Shown here: positions 1-8,629 of the stretch, in pieces
How the letters are laid out: each line of letters begins with the position of its first letter
How positions within the stretch are numbered: the first letter of the stretch is position 1
DNA from: Tessaracoccus massiliensis
GTDB lineage: Bacteria > Actinomycetota > Actinomycetes > Propionibacteriales > Propionibacteriaceae
Length of the DNA: 64,000 bases
Direction of reading: 5' to 3'
Assembly (NCBI RefSeq): GCF_000826065.2
Contig: NZ_LN623540.1
Coordinates: forward strand, 191,448-255,447
Notes under the pieces: model-generated
What the model saw: the letters and a program-made list of their open reading frames with translations, nothing else
Databases searched by the model: none
What the model was told of the DNA's origin: nothing
Position numbers and translations under genes: made by a program

Positions 1-497
1 TGCGCTCGCTCGTCTTCGAGGTGATGACCCGCATCCTGTTCAGCGTCATGATCGTGGTGTCGCTGTACCTGCTGCTCGCGGGCCACAACTGGCCGGGCGG
101 CGGCTTCGCCGGCGGCCTGGTCGCCGGCATGGCGCTGATGATCCGCTACCTGGCCGCCGGCCGCCACGAGCTCGACGAGGCCGCCCCCTTCGACGCGGGC
201 CGCCTCCTCGGCGGCGGCCTCCTGCTCGCGCTGGCCGCAGCCGTCGTGCCGCTGTTCTTCGGCGGCACCGTGCTGCAGAGCTACGACGTCTACCTGACCA
301 TCCCGCTGCTGGGCGAGCTGCACCTGGTCTCCTCGACAGTCTTCGACATCGGCGTGTACCTCGTCGTGATCGGCATGCTGCTCGACGTGGCCCGCAGCCT
401 CGGCTCGGGCATCGACCAACACGCAACCGAGGAGATCGCACCGGTGCCGATCCCGGATTCAACCAAGGCCATTCCGGGGTACGGGGGTCGCCGATGA
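1..497 (+). CDS. mrpAB: Mrp Na+/H+ antiporter subunit A/B fusion, C-terminal part (5' end outside window)
   Basis: The reading frame is open from base 3, so this is the end of a longer gene. The visible residues form an MnhB/MrpB domain: four membrane segments with the family motif SGHNxPGGGF seen here as AGHNWPGGGFAGG, a run to an LxxxG-rich helix, and the closing segment with DIGVYLVVIGM. In actinobacteria MrpA and MrpB are usually one polypeptide, and the upstream residues (RSLVFEVMTR) look like the linker between the two, so I read it as that fusion. The gene heads a Mrp operon in which each stop overlaps the next start. Role known for the family: part of a multi-subunit membrane antiporter exchanging Na+ for H+. 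An internal GTG at 21 is probably not the true start. Confidence 0.88.
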   Translation, partial: RSLVFEVMTRILFSVMIVVSLYLLLAGHNWPGGGFAGGLVAGMALMIRYLAAGRHELDEAAPFDAGRLLGGGLLLALAAAVVPLFFGGTVLQSYDVYLTIPLLGELHLVSSTVFDIGVYLVVIGMLLDVARSLGSGIDQHATEEIAPVPIPDSTKAIPGYGGRR

Positions 498-925
498 GCG
501 CGAACCTGATCCTCGCCATCGCGGCCGGCGTCCTCGTCGCCGCGGGTGTCTACCTGCTGCTCGAACGCTCGCTGACCAGGATCCTGTTGGGCATCCTGCT
601 GGCCAGCAACGGCGTGAACCTGATGTTCCTCGTGGCTGCGGGTCGCCCCGGCCTACCGCCCATCGTCGGGTTCGGCGACGGGGCCGACGACGTCTCGGAT
701 CCGCTCCCGCAGGCGATGGTGCTCACCGCCATCGTCATCACCATGGCAGTGGCGGCCTTCGTGCTGACCATGGCCTACCGCAGCTTCCAGCTGCACGGCC
801 ACGACGAGGTCGCCGACGACGTCGAGGACGCGCGCATCCGCGAACTCGCCGACGCGGATGTGGTCTCGGAATCCTATGAGGACACCTCGTTCTCCGACAC
901 CGGAGCGGATGTGGTCAGCGAATGA
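494..925 (+). CDS. mrpC: Mrp antiporter subunit C
   Basis: A 143-residue protein with three membrane segments and the NuoK-like signature of MnhC/MrpC (LLLERSLTRILLGILLASNGVNLM, of which the GxxLxxNxxNL core is diagnostic). It is related to complex I subunit K and is needed for assembly of the Mrp complex. The last 40 residues are an acidic cytoplasmic tail, longer than in most MrpC proteins. The ATG overlaps the mrpAB stop by 4 nt (ATGA), indicating translational coupling. Confidence 0.92.
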   Translation: MSANLILAIAAGVLVAAGVYLLLERSLTRILLGILLASNGVNLMFLVAAGRPGLPPIVGFGDGADDVSDPLPQAMVLTAIVITMAVAAFVLTMAYRSFQLHGHDEVADDVEDARIRELADADVVSESYEDTSFSDTGADVVSE

Positions 926-2478
926 TGCTCTACAACCTGATCCCCCTGCCGGTGCTGCTGGCCATCGGCGGCGCCGCCATCGCCCTGGCGCTGCCGCGTC
1001 GGCCCAGGCTGCAGCGCCTCGTGTCGATCGTCAGCCTCAGCGGCATCGTCGCGATCGCCGCGGTGTTCATGTGGTTCACGCACCAGCACGGCCCCATGGC
1101 CCTGTGGATCGCCGGCTGGGACGCGCCGCTGGGCATCGCCCTGGTGGTCGACAGGCTGAGCGCCTTGATGCTGCTGGTGGCCTCCGTCATCGCCCTGGGC
1201 GTCCTCCTGTTCGCCACCGGGCAGGACCGCGACGAGGTGCGGCGGGAAACGCCGGTGTCGATCTTCCACCCCACGTTCCTGCTGCTGATGGCGGGCGTGT
1301 CCAACGCCTTCCTGGCGGGCGACCTGTTCAACCTGTTCGTCGGCTTCGAGATGCTGCTGTTCGCCTCCTACGTGCTGTTGACGCTGGGCGGCACGTCGGA
1401 CCGCATCCGGGCGGGCACCACCTACGTGGTGGTTTCACTGCTGAGTTCGTCGCTGTTCCTGATCTCCATCGCGGCCATCTACGCGGCCACGGGCACGGTC
1501 AACATGGCCCACCTCGCGGTGCGGCTGCGGGATCTCACCGAGCCGGTCCAGCTCCTCCTCGAGGTGCTGCTGATCGTCACGTTCTCCATCAAAGCCGCGG
1601 TGTTCCCGTTGTCGTCGTGGCTGCCGGACTCCTATCCGACGGCGCCCGCCCCCGTCACGGCCGTGTTCGCGGGCCTGCTCACCAAGGTGGGCGTCTACGC
1701 GATCATCCGCACCGAGACCCTCCTCTTCCCGGCGCACACCATCTACAACGTGCTGCTGGTGGCCTCGCTGCTGACGATGGTGCTGGGCATCCTGGGCGCC
1801 ATCGCCCAGGTGGAGATCAAGCGAATGCTGTCGTTCACGCTGATCAGCCACATCGGCTACATGATCTTCGGCATCGCGCTGGGCACCGACGCGGGCCTGG
1901 CCGCCACCATCTTCTACACCGCGCACCACATCACCATCCAAGCCACCTTGTTCCTCGTGACCGGGCTGATAGAGCGGCGCGGCGGCACGTCGTCGCTCGA
2001 CGGGTTGGGCGGCCTGCTGAAGGTGGCCCCGCTGCTGGCGGCGCTGTTCTTCATCCCCGCCATGAACCTGGGTGGCATCCCACCGCTGTCCGGCTTCATC
2101 GGCAAGATCGGCCTGTTGCAGGCCGCCGCCGAGGTGGGTACACCGCTCGCCTGGGTGGTGCTGGCCGGCGGCGTGCTGACCAGCCTGCTGACCCTGATGG
2201 CGATGGCGAAGGTCTGGAACCGAGCGTTCTGGGGCGTCACCCCGGCCGAGCAGCGCCGCGAGGACGCCATCGCGCAGGATCTCGACCCGGACGAGATCGC
2301 CGACGAAGACACCCGCCCCATGCCCCCGCTGCAGGTGGGCGCCACCATGGGCCTGGTCGCCTTCGGCCTGGCGCTGACGATCTTCGCCGGCCCGCTGTAC
2401 GAGTACACCAACGCTGCGGCCGCCACCCTGCGCGACGGGTCCTACATCCAGGCCGTCCTGCCGGAGGGGTTGCGATGA
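922..2478 (+). CDS. mrpD: Mrp antiporter subunit D (proton-translocating NADH dehydrogenase-like)
   Basis: A 518-residue polytopic membrane protein of the complex I ND2/ND5/MrpD superfamily (proton_antipo_M domain about residues 120-410). The conserved helix with DLFNLFVGFEMLL carries the key glutamate, and the KAAVFPLSSWLPDSYPTAPA segment carries the conserved lysine and the channel loop of the family. It forms the ion-translocating core together with MrpA. It overlaps mrpC and mrpE by 4 nt each. Length is normal for MrpD. Confidence 0.94.
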   Translation: MMLYNLIPLPVLLAIGGAAIALALPRRPRLQRLVSIVSLSGIVAIAAVFMWFTHQHGPMALWIAGWDAPLGIALVVDRLSALMLLVASVIALGVLLFATGQDRDEVRRETPVSIFHPTFLLLMAGVSNAFLAGDLFNLFVGFEMLLFASYVLLTLGGTSDRIRAGTTYVVVSLLSSSLFLISIAAIYAATGTVNMAHLAVRLRDLTEPVQLLLEVLLIVTFSIKAAVFPLSSWLPDSYPTAPAPVTAVFAGLLTKVGVYAIIRTETLLFPAHTIYNVLLVASLLTMVLGILGAIAQVEIKRMLSFTLISHIGYMIFGIALGTDAGLAATIFYTAHHITIQATLFLVTGLIERRGGTSSLDGLGGLLKVAPLLAALFFIPAMNLGGIPPLSGFIGKIGLLQAAAEVGTPLAWVVLAGGVLTSLLTLMAMAKVWNRAFWGVTPAEQRREDAIAQDLDPDEIADEDTRPMPPLQVGATMGLVAFGLALTIFAGPLYEYTNAAAATLRDGSYIQAVLPEGLR

Positions 2479-3077
2479 ACATCAGAAGGACCCGCACCCC
2501 CTGGGGCGAGCGGCTGAAGTTCCGCCCCCTGTCGGCCCTGACCTTGGCGTTGGTCTGGGTGCTGCTGTGGGGCAGCTTCACGCCCATGTCGATCGTCGGC
2601 GGCATCCTCGTCGGCTACCTCATCGGCGTCGTGCTGCCGCTGCCGCCCATCTTCTGGGAGGGCCGGGTGCGCCCCTGGGGTGTGGTGCGGCTCATCGCGC
2701 ACCTGATCTTCGACCTGCTGGTCTCGTCGGTGCGGGTGTTCATGCTGGCGTTCCAGCGCAAGGTGGATCTGCGCGCCGGCATCGTCCGGATCGACCTCAT
2801 CACGGACAACGACCTCTACCAGGTGCAGGTGGCCGAGATGATCTCGCTGGTGCCCGGCACCGTCGTCGTCGAGGTGGTGCGCAACCCGCGCCGCCTGTAC
2901 CTCCACGCCATCGACCTGCACGGCGACGACCCCGTCGGGCGGGTGCAGAAGATGGCCGTCGATGTGGAGTCGCGCGTGGTGCGGGCCTTCGGCTCCCGGC
3001 AGGAGATCAACGACTTCAACGACGCCCTCGAGCACCACCCCGCTCCCGAAGCTGAAGACCTGGAGGTCGAGGAATGA
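2475..3077 (+). CDS. mrpE: Mrp antiporter subunit E
   Basis: A 200-residue MnhE-family protein. The ATG at 2475 overlaps the mrpD stop; a much longer open frame exists upstream but only antisense-like Arg/Pro-rich sequence lies there, so the short start is right. Two or three N-terminal membrane segments (about 18-60) are followed by a segment with LIFDLLVSSVRV and a cytoplasmic ferredoxin-like domain containing SLVPGTVVVEV and HAIDL, both typical of MrpE. It supports assembly and activity of the antiporter. Confidence 0.9.
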   Translation: MNIRRTRTPWGERLKFRPLSALTLALVWVLLWGSFTPMSIVGGILVGYLIGVVLPLPPIFWEGRVRPWGVVRLIAHLIFDLLVSSVRVFMLAFQRKVDLRAGIVRIDLITDNDLYQVQVAEMISLVPGTVVVEVVRNPRRLYLHAIDLHGDDPVGRVQKMAVDVESRVVRAFGSRQEINDFNDALEHHPAPEAEDLEVEE

Positions 3078-3388
3078 TCACCGCCACCAACCTCATCCTG
3101 TCGCTCGCCGCGCTGCTGCTGGCCGTCTCGGCGTTCATCGGCGTCAACCGGATCGCCGCGGGCCCCTCCCAGCTCGACCGCTCCGTCGCGGCGGACCTCA
3201 TCGTCGCCATCGTCGTGGGCTCGCTCGGGCTGTGGGTGGTGTGGACGGACATGTCCACCGAACTGATGGTGCTCGTGCTGCTGTCCATGCTGGGCTTCAC
3301 CAGCGCCGTGTCCGTGGCGCGGATGGTCTCAGACCGGATCAACCTGCGCAGCAGCTACAACAAGCTTCGTAGGGAGCGTGCCTCATGA
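3074..3388 (+). CDS. mrpF: Mrp antiporter subunit F
   Basis: A 104-residue protein with three membrane segments (about 7-26, 35-54, 60-80), matching MnhF/MrpF. Conserved features include the GPxxxDRSVAADL loop after helix 1 and an aspartate-containing second helix. It overlaps mrpE (ATGA) and mrpG (ATGA). Length is normal; the family is an obligatory small subunit of the antiporter. Confidence 0.9.
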   Translation: MITATNLILSLAALLLAVSAFIGVNRIAAGPSQLDRSVAADLIVAIVVGSLGLWVVWTDMSTELMVLVLLSMLGFTSAVSVARMVSDRINLRSSYNKLRRERAS

Positions 3389-3747
3389 CCGACGTCGTGT
3401 TCGACTTCATCAGTTCCATCTTCGTGCTCGTGGGTGCCGTGCTGTGCTTCGGCGCCGCGGTGTCGTTGGTGCGTTTCCCGGATGTGCTGGGCAAGATGCA
3501 CGCCATCACCAAGCCGCAGGTGCTGGGCCTGATCTTCGTGTCGATGGGCATCGCGATCAGCCTGCGCACCTGGTGGTCGATCGGGCTGTGCGCGCTGATC
3601 ATCGCGCTGCAACTGCTGACGGCGCCGATCTCGGCCAGCCTGGTGTCGCGCTCGGCGTACCGCAGCGGTCTGGCCGACGAGTCGAGCCTGCTGGTCAACC
3701 ACCTGGCCGAGGACCTCGAGGGCGCGGGCTTCACCCACCGCGACTGA
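3385..3747 (+). CDS. mrpG: Mrp antiporter subunit G
   Basis: A 120-residue MnhG/MrpG protein with three membrane segments and the signature RFPDVLGKMHAITK near residues 30-43, close to the family consensus RxPDxxxRxHAxTK. It is the last gene of the operon: the stop is followed by a 41-bp gap and an independently promoted flavoenzyme gene. Confidence 0.92.
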   Translation: MTDVVFDFISSIFVLVGAVLCFGAAVSLVRFPDVLGKMHAITKPQVLGLIFVSMGIAISLRTWWSIGLCALIIALQLLTAPISASLVSRSAYRSGLADESSLLVNHLAEDLEGAGFTHRD

Positions 3748-3775
3748 CTTCAACCCCTGCAGGGCTGGGAGCGGG

Positions 3776-3781
3776 TACGGT
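3776..3781 (+). promoter_or_regulatory. -10 hexamer, putative leaderless promoter of the LLM gene
   Basis: TACGGT ends 7 nt before the ATG at 3789. A GAAGG lies between them but only 1 nt from the start, too close to act as a ribosome binding site. The spacing would place the transcription start at the start codon. Confidence 0.4.
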
Positions 3782-3788
3782 CGAAGGC

Positions 3789-4862
3789 ATGCGACTTTCG
3801 GTACTCGACCTCATCAACGTCCGCCGGGGCCAGACCACCGGTGAGAGCCTCCGCGCCAGCAGACAGATGGCAGAGGCGGCCGACAGGCTGGGCTTCACCC
3901 GCTACTGGGTGGCCGAGCACCACAACGCGGATTCTGTCGCCTCCACCTCGCCCGCGGTGGAACTCATGTACCTCGGGCAGAACACCGAGCAGATCCGGCT
4001 CGGTTCAGGTGGCGTGATGCTCCCCAACCACGCTCCGCTTGCCGTGGCCGAGCAGTTCGCGCTGCTGACCGCGGTGTACGGCGACCGCATCGACCTGGGC
4101 ATCGGGCGCGCCCCCGGCACAGACCCGGTCACGTCGGCCGCGATCCGCGGGCACCTGGGAGGCGGGCACTTCGTCGATGCGGACGGCCGCCCGGTGGATC
4201 CGGTGCGCGAGTTCCCCCGCAACGTCACCGACATCCTCACGCTGCTGAGCCCGCACGGCGCGGAGATCCGCCTCCCCCGCGGGCAAACCTACCAACTGCG
4301 GGCTGCGCCGGACATCCAGCACTCGCCTCAGGTGTGGCTGCTGGGCTCCAGCGACTACTCTGCGCAGCTCGCCGCCGCGCTGGGGCTGCCCTACGTGTTC
4401 GCCCACCACTTCAGCGGCCGCGGCACCCGGCAGGCGCTGGACCTGTACCGCGGCAGCTTCGAGCCCAGCGAGCACGGCAGCTCGCCTCGCACCTTCCTGT
4501 CGGTCAACGTGTGCGTGGCGAAGACCTCGGACGAGGCGTGGGAGTTGGTGGAGCCGCACCTGTACACGATGACGAAGTTCATGACGGGCGGCGGTTTGGA
4601 TCCGGCGCCGTTCGTGGGCGATGACGTCAAGCGGCTCTTCACCGACGATCTGCGCGCCGCCAGCCAGCAGTCCGTGGCCACGTGGGCGGTGGGTGACCCG
4701 GAGCAGGTGGCGCACCAGCTCCGCGAGACCGCCGCCGAGTTCGGGGTGGACGAGGTCATGATCCATCCTGTGCAGGGCGCCTACGAGGACGACCCGGCGG
4801 ATTCCTGGCCCGCCAAGGTGCGCGGCTTCGAGCTGCTCGCCGAGCAGCTACTCGGCGATTGA
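3789..4862 (+). CDS. LLM-class (luciferase-like) FMN-dependent oxidoreductase, MsnO8-type
   Basis: A 357-residue TIM-barrel flavoenzyme of the bacterial-luciferase superfamily. The N-terminus MRLSVLDLxxVRxGxT and the motif FTRYWVAEHHN are typical of the MsnO8-type subgroup, as is the strand with IRLGSGGVMLPNHAP. Members use FMNH2 or F420H2 for monooxygenation; the substrate here is unknown. The frame is open well upstream, but ATG 3789 is chosen because family homology begins there and a leaderless promoter hexamer precedes it. It is monocistronic, ending at a strong hairpin shared with the convergent gene. Confidence 0.82.
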   Translation: MRLSVLDLINVRRGQTTGESLRASRQMAEAADRLGFTRYWVAEHHNADSVASTSPAVELMYLGQNTEQIRLGSGGVMLPNHAPLAVAEQFALLTAVYGDRIDLGIGRAPGTDPVTSAAIRGHLGGGHFVDADGRPVDPVREFPRNVTDILTLLSPHGAEIRLPRGQTYQLRAAPDIQHSPQVWLLGSSDYSAQLAAALGLPYVFAHHFSGRGTRQALDLYRGSFEPSEHGSSPRTFLSVNVCVAKTSDEAWELVEPHLYTMTKFMTGGGLDPAPFVGDDVKRLFTDDLRAASQQSVATWAVGDPEQVAHQLRETAAEFGVDEVMIHPVQGAYEDDPADSWPAKVRGFELLAEQLLGD

Positions 4863-4869
4863 CATTGAT

Positions 4870-4928
4870 CTCTACCGATTCGGGGGGTCGGTGTGGATTA
4901 TCCACACCGACCCCCCGATCTGGTAGAG
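4870..4928. terminator. Bidirectional terminator hairpin between convergent genes
   Basis: Two 29-nt arms (4870-4898 and 4900-4928) pair with only a 3-nt internal mismatch. It lies between the stop of the LLM gene and the stop of the minus-strand gene at 4942, so it can end both transcripts. It lacks a T-run. The apex contains TTATCCACA, identical to the DnaA-box consensus, on both strands save one base. Confidence 0.7.
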
Positions 4929-4941
4929 AAATGTGCAGGCC

Positions 4942-5835
4942 TCAGCCGAGCGTCACCGAGCCGAAAATCTCGTCGAGTGCCTGATCGAGGTCATCGGCGT
5001 TCTCGCGGTCCGTGGTGAAGGAGATCTCGTGCCGGTCACCGTAGGGATCGAGCACCAGCAACTGCCGGCCGCGCAGCGCGAGCTGGCCGCTGATCCCGCC
5101 CGCGCACTCGAACTCGACCAGGACGCCCTTGAGGCCGTTGGGGTCGAACCGCTCAGGTTCGCCCAGGTAGTACGGATCCTGCACGCAACCGTGCCCCACG
5201 GTGCGCAGCCAGGACAGCAGCTCCGCCTCCCCCAGGCCTGCCATCGAGCTGACCCCCTGGTTGAGTGCGTCGTCGATGCGCTCCGGCGGTATCTCCTGGG
5301 TGTTCGGCTCCCCCATCTGGCCGAAGTAGTAGTAGCTCAGCACCTCGCGGGCCTCCGCGTCTGAGGCCGGGTCCCACCCGGTCCAGACCTCAGAGTCGAA
5401 GGTGGTGTATCCGGGGCGCAGGGTGGTCACGTTGTCCTGCGGGTCGTAGCGCCAGCGTTCGAGCACCTGGAAGTTGATCCGTTCACCCTCGTACGTGGTC
5501 AGCTCCGTGGAGCCTAATGCGCTCGCCTGCGAGCCGCCGCGCACCATGAACAACAGCACCAGAACCACCGCCAGCAGAAGCGCTCCCCCGCCCAGCAGCC
5601 AGGGCCACAGCTTCCTCCTGGGGGCCGTCCCCTGCTGGAACTGGCCCGGGTACTGCGGGCCCGGGAACTGAGGCCCCTGATAGGGCGGTGGGCCGGAGGG
5701 CGGGCCTTGCGGCGGCCGCTGCGGGGAACCGTAGGGATGTCCAGGCTGCGGCTGAGGCGGCCCTTGGGGGTAGCCGGGCGGCGGTCCCTGCGGTGGCGGC
5801 CCTTGCCAGGGCGGGCCTTGCGGCGGGGTGGTCAT
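4942..5835 (-). CDS. Pro/Gln-rich membrane-anchored protein of unknown function
   Basis: A 297-residue protein. Residues 1-70 are almost entirely Pro, Gln, Gly and Tyr (repeated QGPP units), residues 77-98 form one membrane helix preceded by a positive cluster (PRRK), and residues 105-297 form a predicted extracellular domain containing a Cys pair. The start at 5835 is chosen because GGAGGAAACG stands directly before that ATG; an in-frame start 99 nt further upstream lacks one. The architecture resembles other actinobacterial PPQG-tailed membrane proteins, including three elsewhere in this window (14260, 16724, 17303), although the C-terminal domain differs. I do not recognise its function. 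Confidence 0.75.
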   Translation of the reverse strand: MTTPPQGPPWQGPPPQGPPPGYPQGPPQPQPGHPYGSPQRPPQGPPSGPPPYQGPQFPGPQYPGQFQQGTAPRRKLWPWLLGGGALLLAVVLVLLFMVRGGSQASALGSTELTTYEGERINFQVLERWRYDPQDNVTTLRPGYTTFDSEVWTGWDPASDAEAREVLSYYYFGQMGEPNTQEIPPERIDDALNQGVSSMAGLGEAELLSWLRTVGHGCVQDPYYLGEPERFDPNGLKGVLVEFECAGGISGQLALRGRQLLVLDPYGDRHEISFTTDRENADDLDQALDEIFGSVTLG

Positions 5836-5969
5836 CGTTTCCTCCAGAGGCTGGGTTCCGCTGAACCCTACCCCCAGGCCGTATCGGCACCACCCGACAG
5901 CCTGCCGCGACTCCACCTCCCGTTGATGCTTCAACTAACCTGGGGCTGTCTACGTCGAAAGGATGCACC

Positions 5970-6518
5970 ATGAAGATCGGCATCGTGCTGGGTTCCGTCC
6001 GCGAGGGGCGCAAGGGCAAGTCCGTGGCGGACTGGGTGATGAGCATCGCCAACGAGCGCACTGACGCGCACTACGAACTCATCGACGTCGCCCAGTTCAA
6101 CCTGCCCGTCCTGACCGACGAGCAGCACCCGGCTTCCAGGGGCGGGAAGTACGACAATCAGAACGTCCAGCGGTGGGGCGACACGATCGCCTCCTGCGAC
6201 GGCTTCGTCTTCGTCACCGCGGAGTACAACCATTCGGTTCCCGGCGGGTTCAAGAACGCCGTCGACCACCTGGCCCCGGAGTTCCTGCACAAGCCCATCG
6301 GCTTCGTCTCCTACGGCTCCGTGGGCGGCATCCGCGCCGTCGAGCACTGGCGCACCATCGTGGCCAACTTCTCAATGCTGGACGTGCGCGCCCAGGTGGC
6401 GTTGAACCTGTTCACGGAGTTCGACGACGAGGGCGTCACCCCCAACGAACGCCGCGCCGTGGAACTGGGCGACGTGTTCGACGCCGTGGTCCAGCTCGCG
6501 GAAAAGGTCCGCAACTGA
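5970..6518 (+). CDS. NADPH-dependent FMN reductase-like flavoprotein
   Basis: A 182-residue flavodoxin-fold protein of the FMN_red family. The phosphate-binding loop is GSVREGRKGKSV (residues 8-19) and the isoalloxazine-contacting loop is the family signature EYNHSVPGGFKNAVDHL (about 84-100), followed by GSVGG. Relatives are NAD(P)H:quinone, azo or chromate reductases; the physiological acceptor cannot be told. An AAAGGA ribosome site precedes the ATG. Confidence 0.85.
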   Translation: MKIGIVLGSVREGRKGKSVADWVMSIANERTDAHYELIDVAQFNLPVLTDEQHPASRGGKYDNQNVQRWGDTIASCDGFVFVTAEYNHSVPGGFKNAVDHLAPEFLHKPIGFVSYGSVGGIRAVEHWRTIVANFSMLDVRAQVALNLFTEFDDEGVTPNERRAVELGDVFDAVVQLAEKVRN

Positions 6519-6547
6519 CCCCCGCTCAACCGGCCGACGATTCGGGA

Positions 6548-6553
6548 TAAGCT
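6548..6553 (+). promoter_or_regulatory. -10 hexamer, putative leaderless promoter of pta
   Basis: TAAGCT ends 7 nt before the GTG at 6561, and no Shine-Dalgarno lies between. Confidence 0.42.
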
Positions 6554-6560
6554 GGTCCAC

Positions 6561-8618
6561 GTGACCAAAAGTGTTTACATTGCCTCGTCGGAGCGGCTGG
6601 TAAGCAAGTCCTCCATCGCCCTCGGCGTGATCGACCTGTTCGCTCGCCAGGTGCGTTCGGTGGGCGTGTTCCGCCCGCTCGTGCACTCCCTCGAGTCTGA
6701 TGCCGTGACCCAGGCCCTCCTCTCACCGAAGGGGGTTAACCAATCGCTGGAGTCCGCCGTCGGCGTGACGTACGCGGAGTACGCGGCTGATCCCGATCAG
6801 GCGATCGACACGATCGTGGCCAAGTACAGCCAGCTGGCGGAGTCGCGCGATGCGGTGGTCATCGTCGGCTCGGATTACGACGATTTCGAATCGGCCCTGG
6901 AACTGGATCACAACGCTCTCATCGCGGCCAACCTGAACTCGCCGGTGATCTTCGTGGCGCGCGCCAAGGGCCGCTCCGAGGAGCAGATCCAGCGCATGAC
7001 GGAATCCGCCGTCGACGCGTTCGAGGCGCGGCACAACACCGTCATCGCGTTGGTCGCCACGCATGCGGACGAGGACCGGACCGACGAGGTCGCCAAGGCG
7101 CTGCACAACGTGCGTGACGCGGTGGTCGCCGTCCTCCCGGACAACCCGGTGCTCCGTGCCCCGTCGGTGGGCGCCCAGTTCGCGGCCGTCGGCGCCACCC
7201 AGTGGCTGGGGCAGAGCGAGTTCCTCGCCCACGAGTCCCTGCACACCATCGTGGGCGGCATGACGCTGCCCAACCTGCTGCCCTACCTGAAGCGCGAGTC
7301 CACGCTGATTGTGCCGGCGGACCGCACGGATCTGCTGCCCGGCCTGTTGATGGCGCACCGTTCGCCGCACTACGGGCCGCTGTCGGCACTGGTACTCACC
7401 GGCGGCTTCGAGATCCCGGAATCGGTGGCCAAACTGTTCACCGACGCGACGATCGACCTGCCCATCGCGGTCACGAAGGGCGACACGTTCTCCACCGCGG
7501 TGAAGCTGCAGGGCGTGCGGGGCACCTCCACCAGCTCGGCCCGCAAGATCGAGGTCTCCCGCGCCCTGTTCTCGCAGTACGTCGACGAGGCGGCGCTGCT
7601 GGAGGCCATCGATCTGACCACCACCGAGATCCGTACCCCCACGATGTTCGAGTACCAGATCATGCAGCAGGCGCGCTCCCACAAGCAGCGTATCGTGCTG
7701 CCGGAGGCCTCGGATGACCGCGTCCTCGAGGCGGCCGATGTGGTGCTGCAGCGTTCCGTGGCAGAGCTGATCCTGTTGGGCGACCTCGCCCGCATCAGCC
7801 AGCGCGCCTCGGAGCTGGGCCTGAACCTGTCCGACGCCACCGTCGTGAACCCAGAAGACCCAGAGCTCGTCGAGAAGTTCGCCGCCGAGTACGCCCAGCT
7901 GCGCGCCCACAAGGGCGTCACGCTGGAGCAGGCGCGCGAGAAGGTCAAGGACCCGTCGTACTTCGGCACCATGATGGTGCACATGGACATGGCCGACGGC
8001 ATGGTCTCCGGCGCCATCAACACCACCGCCAACACCATCCGCCCGTCGCTGGAGTTCATCAAGACCAAGCCCGGCGTCTCCGTGGTGTCCGGCTCGTTCC
8101 TGATGTGCATGAGCAACCGCGTGCTGGTCTACGCGGACTGCGCGGTCAATCCTGATCCCACCGCCGAGCAGTTGGCGGACATCGCCATCTCCTCGGCCGC
8201 CACCGCCGAGAACTTCGGCATCGAGCCCCGCATCGCGATGCTGTCCTACTCGACGGGCGACTCGGGCTCCGGCGCGGATGTCGACAAGGTGCGCGCCGCC
8301 ACCCAGCTGGTGCGCGAGCGCGCGCCTGAGCTCAAGGTGGAGGGTCCCATCCAGTTCGATGCCGCCGTCGACGAGGTGGTGGCCGCCAAGAAGATGCCTG
8401 GCTCGGAGGTCGCCGGCCGCGCCACGGTGTTCATCTTCCCGGACCTCAACACGGGCAACAACACCTACAAGGCCGTGCAGCGCACCTCCGGTGCCGTCGC
8501 CATCGGCCCCGTCCTGCAGGGCCTCCGCAAGCCGGTCAACGACCTGTCTCGCGGCGCCCTCGTCGACGACATCGTCTCCACCATCACCATCACGGCCATC
8601 CAGGCCCAGACCAACTGA
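6561..8618 (+). CDS. pta: Phosphate acetyltransferase (long form)
   Basis: A 685-residue enzyme converting acetyl-CoA and phosphate to acetyl phosphate and CoA. It has the long three-part layout: an N-terminal dethiobiotin-synthetase-like domain (about 1-215), a DRTGG domain (about 215-340) and the catalytic PTA domain (about 360-685) with RIVLPEASDDRVLEAAD, the GMVSGA motif and LNTGNNTYKAVQR near the end. The N-terminal P-loop is degenerate (SSERLVSKSS), as is common. It is followed after 11 bp by ackA, forming the acetate/ATP branch of fermentation and, in reverse, acetate assimilation. Confidence 0.97.
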   Translation: MTKSVYIASSERLVSKSSIALGVIDLFARQVRSVGVFRPLVHSLESDAVTQALLSPKGVNQSLESAVGVTYAEYAADPDQAIDTIVAKYSQLAESRDAVVIVGSDYDDFESALELDHNALIAANLNSPVIFVARAKGRSEEQIQRMTESAVDAFEARHNTVIALVATHADEDRTDEVAKALHNVRDAVVAVLPDNPVLRAPSVGAQFAAVGATQWLGQSEFLAHESLHTIVGGMTLPNLLPYLKRESTLIVPADRTDLLPGLLMAHRSPHYGPLSALVLTGGFEIPESVAKLFTDATIDLPIAVTKGDTFSTAVKLQGVRGTSTSSARKIEVSRALFSQYVDEAALLEAIDLTTTEIRTPTMFEYQIMQQARSHKQRIVLPEASDDRVLEAADVVLQRSVAELILLGDLARISQRASELGLNLSDATVVNPEDPELVEKFAAEYAQLRAHKGVTLEQAREKVKDPSYFGTMMVHMDMADGMVSGAINTTANTIRPSLEFIKTKPGVSVVSGSFLMCMSNRVLVYADCAVNPDPTAEQLADIAISSAATAENFGIEPRIAMLSYSTGDSGSGADVDKVRAATQLVRERAPELKVEGPIQFDAAVDEVVAAKKMPGSEVAGRATVFIFPDLNTGNNTYKAVQRTSGAVAIGPVLQGLRKPVNDLSRGALVDDIVSTITITAIQAQTN

Positions 8619-8629
8619 AAGAACGCTTC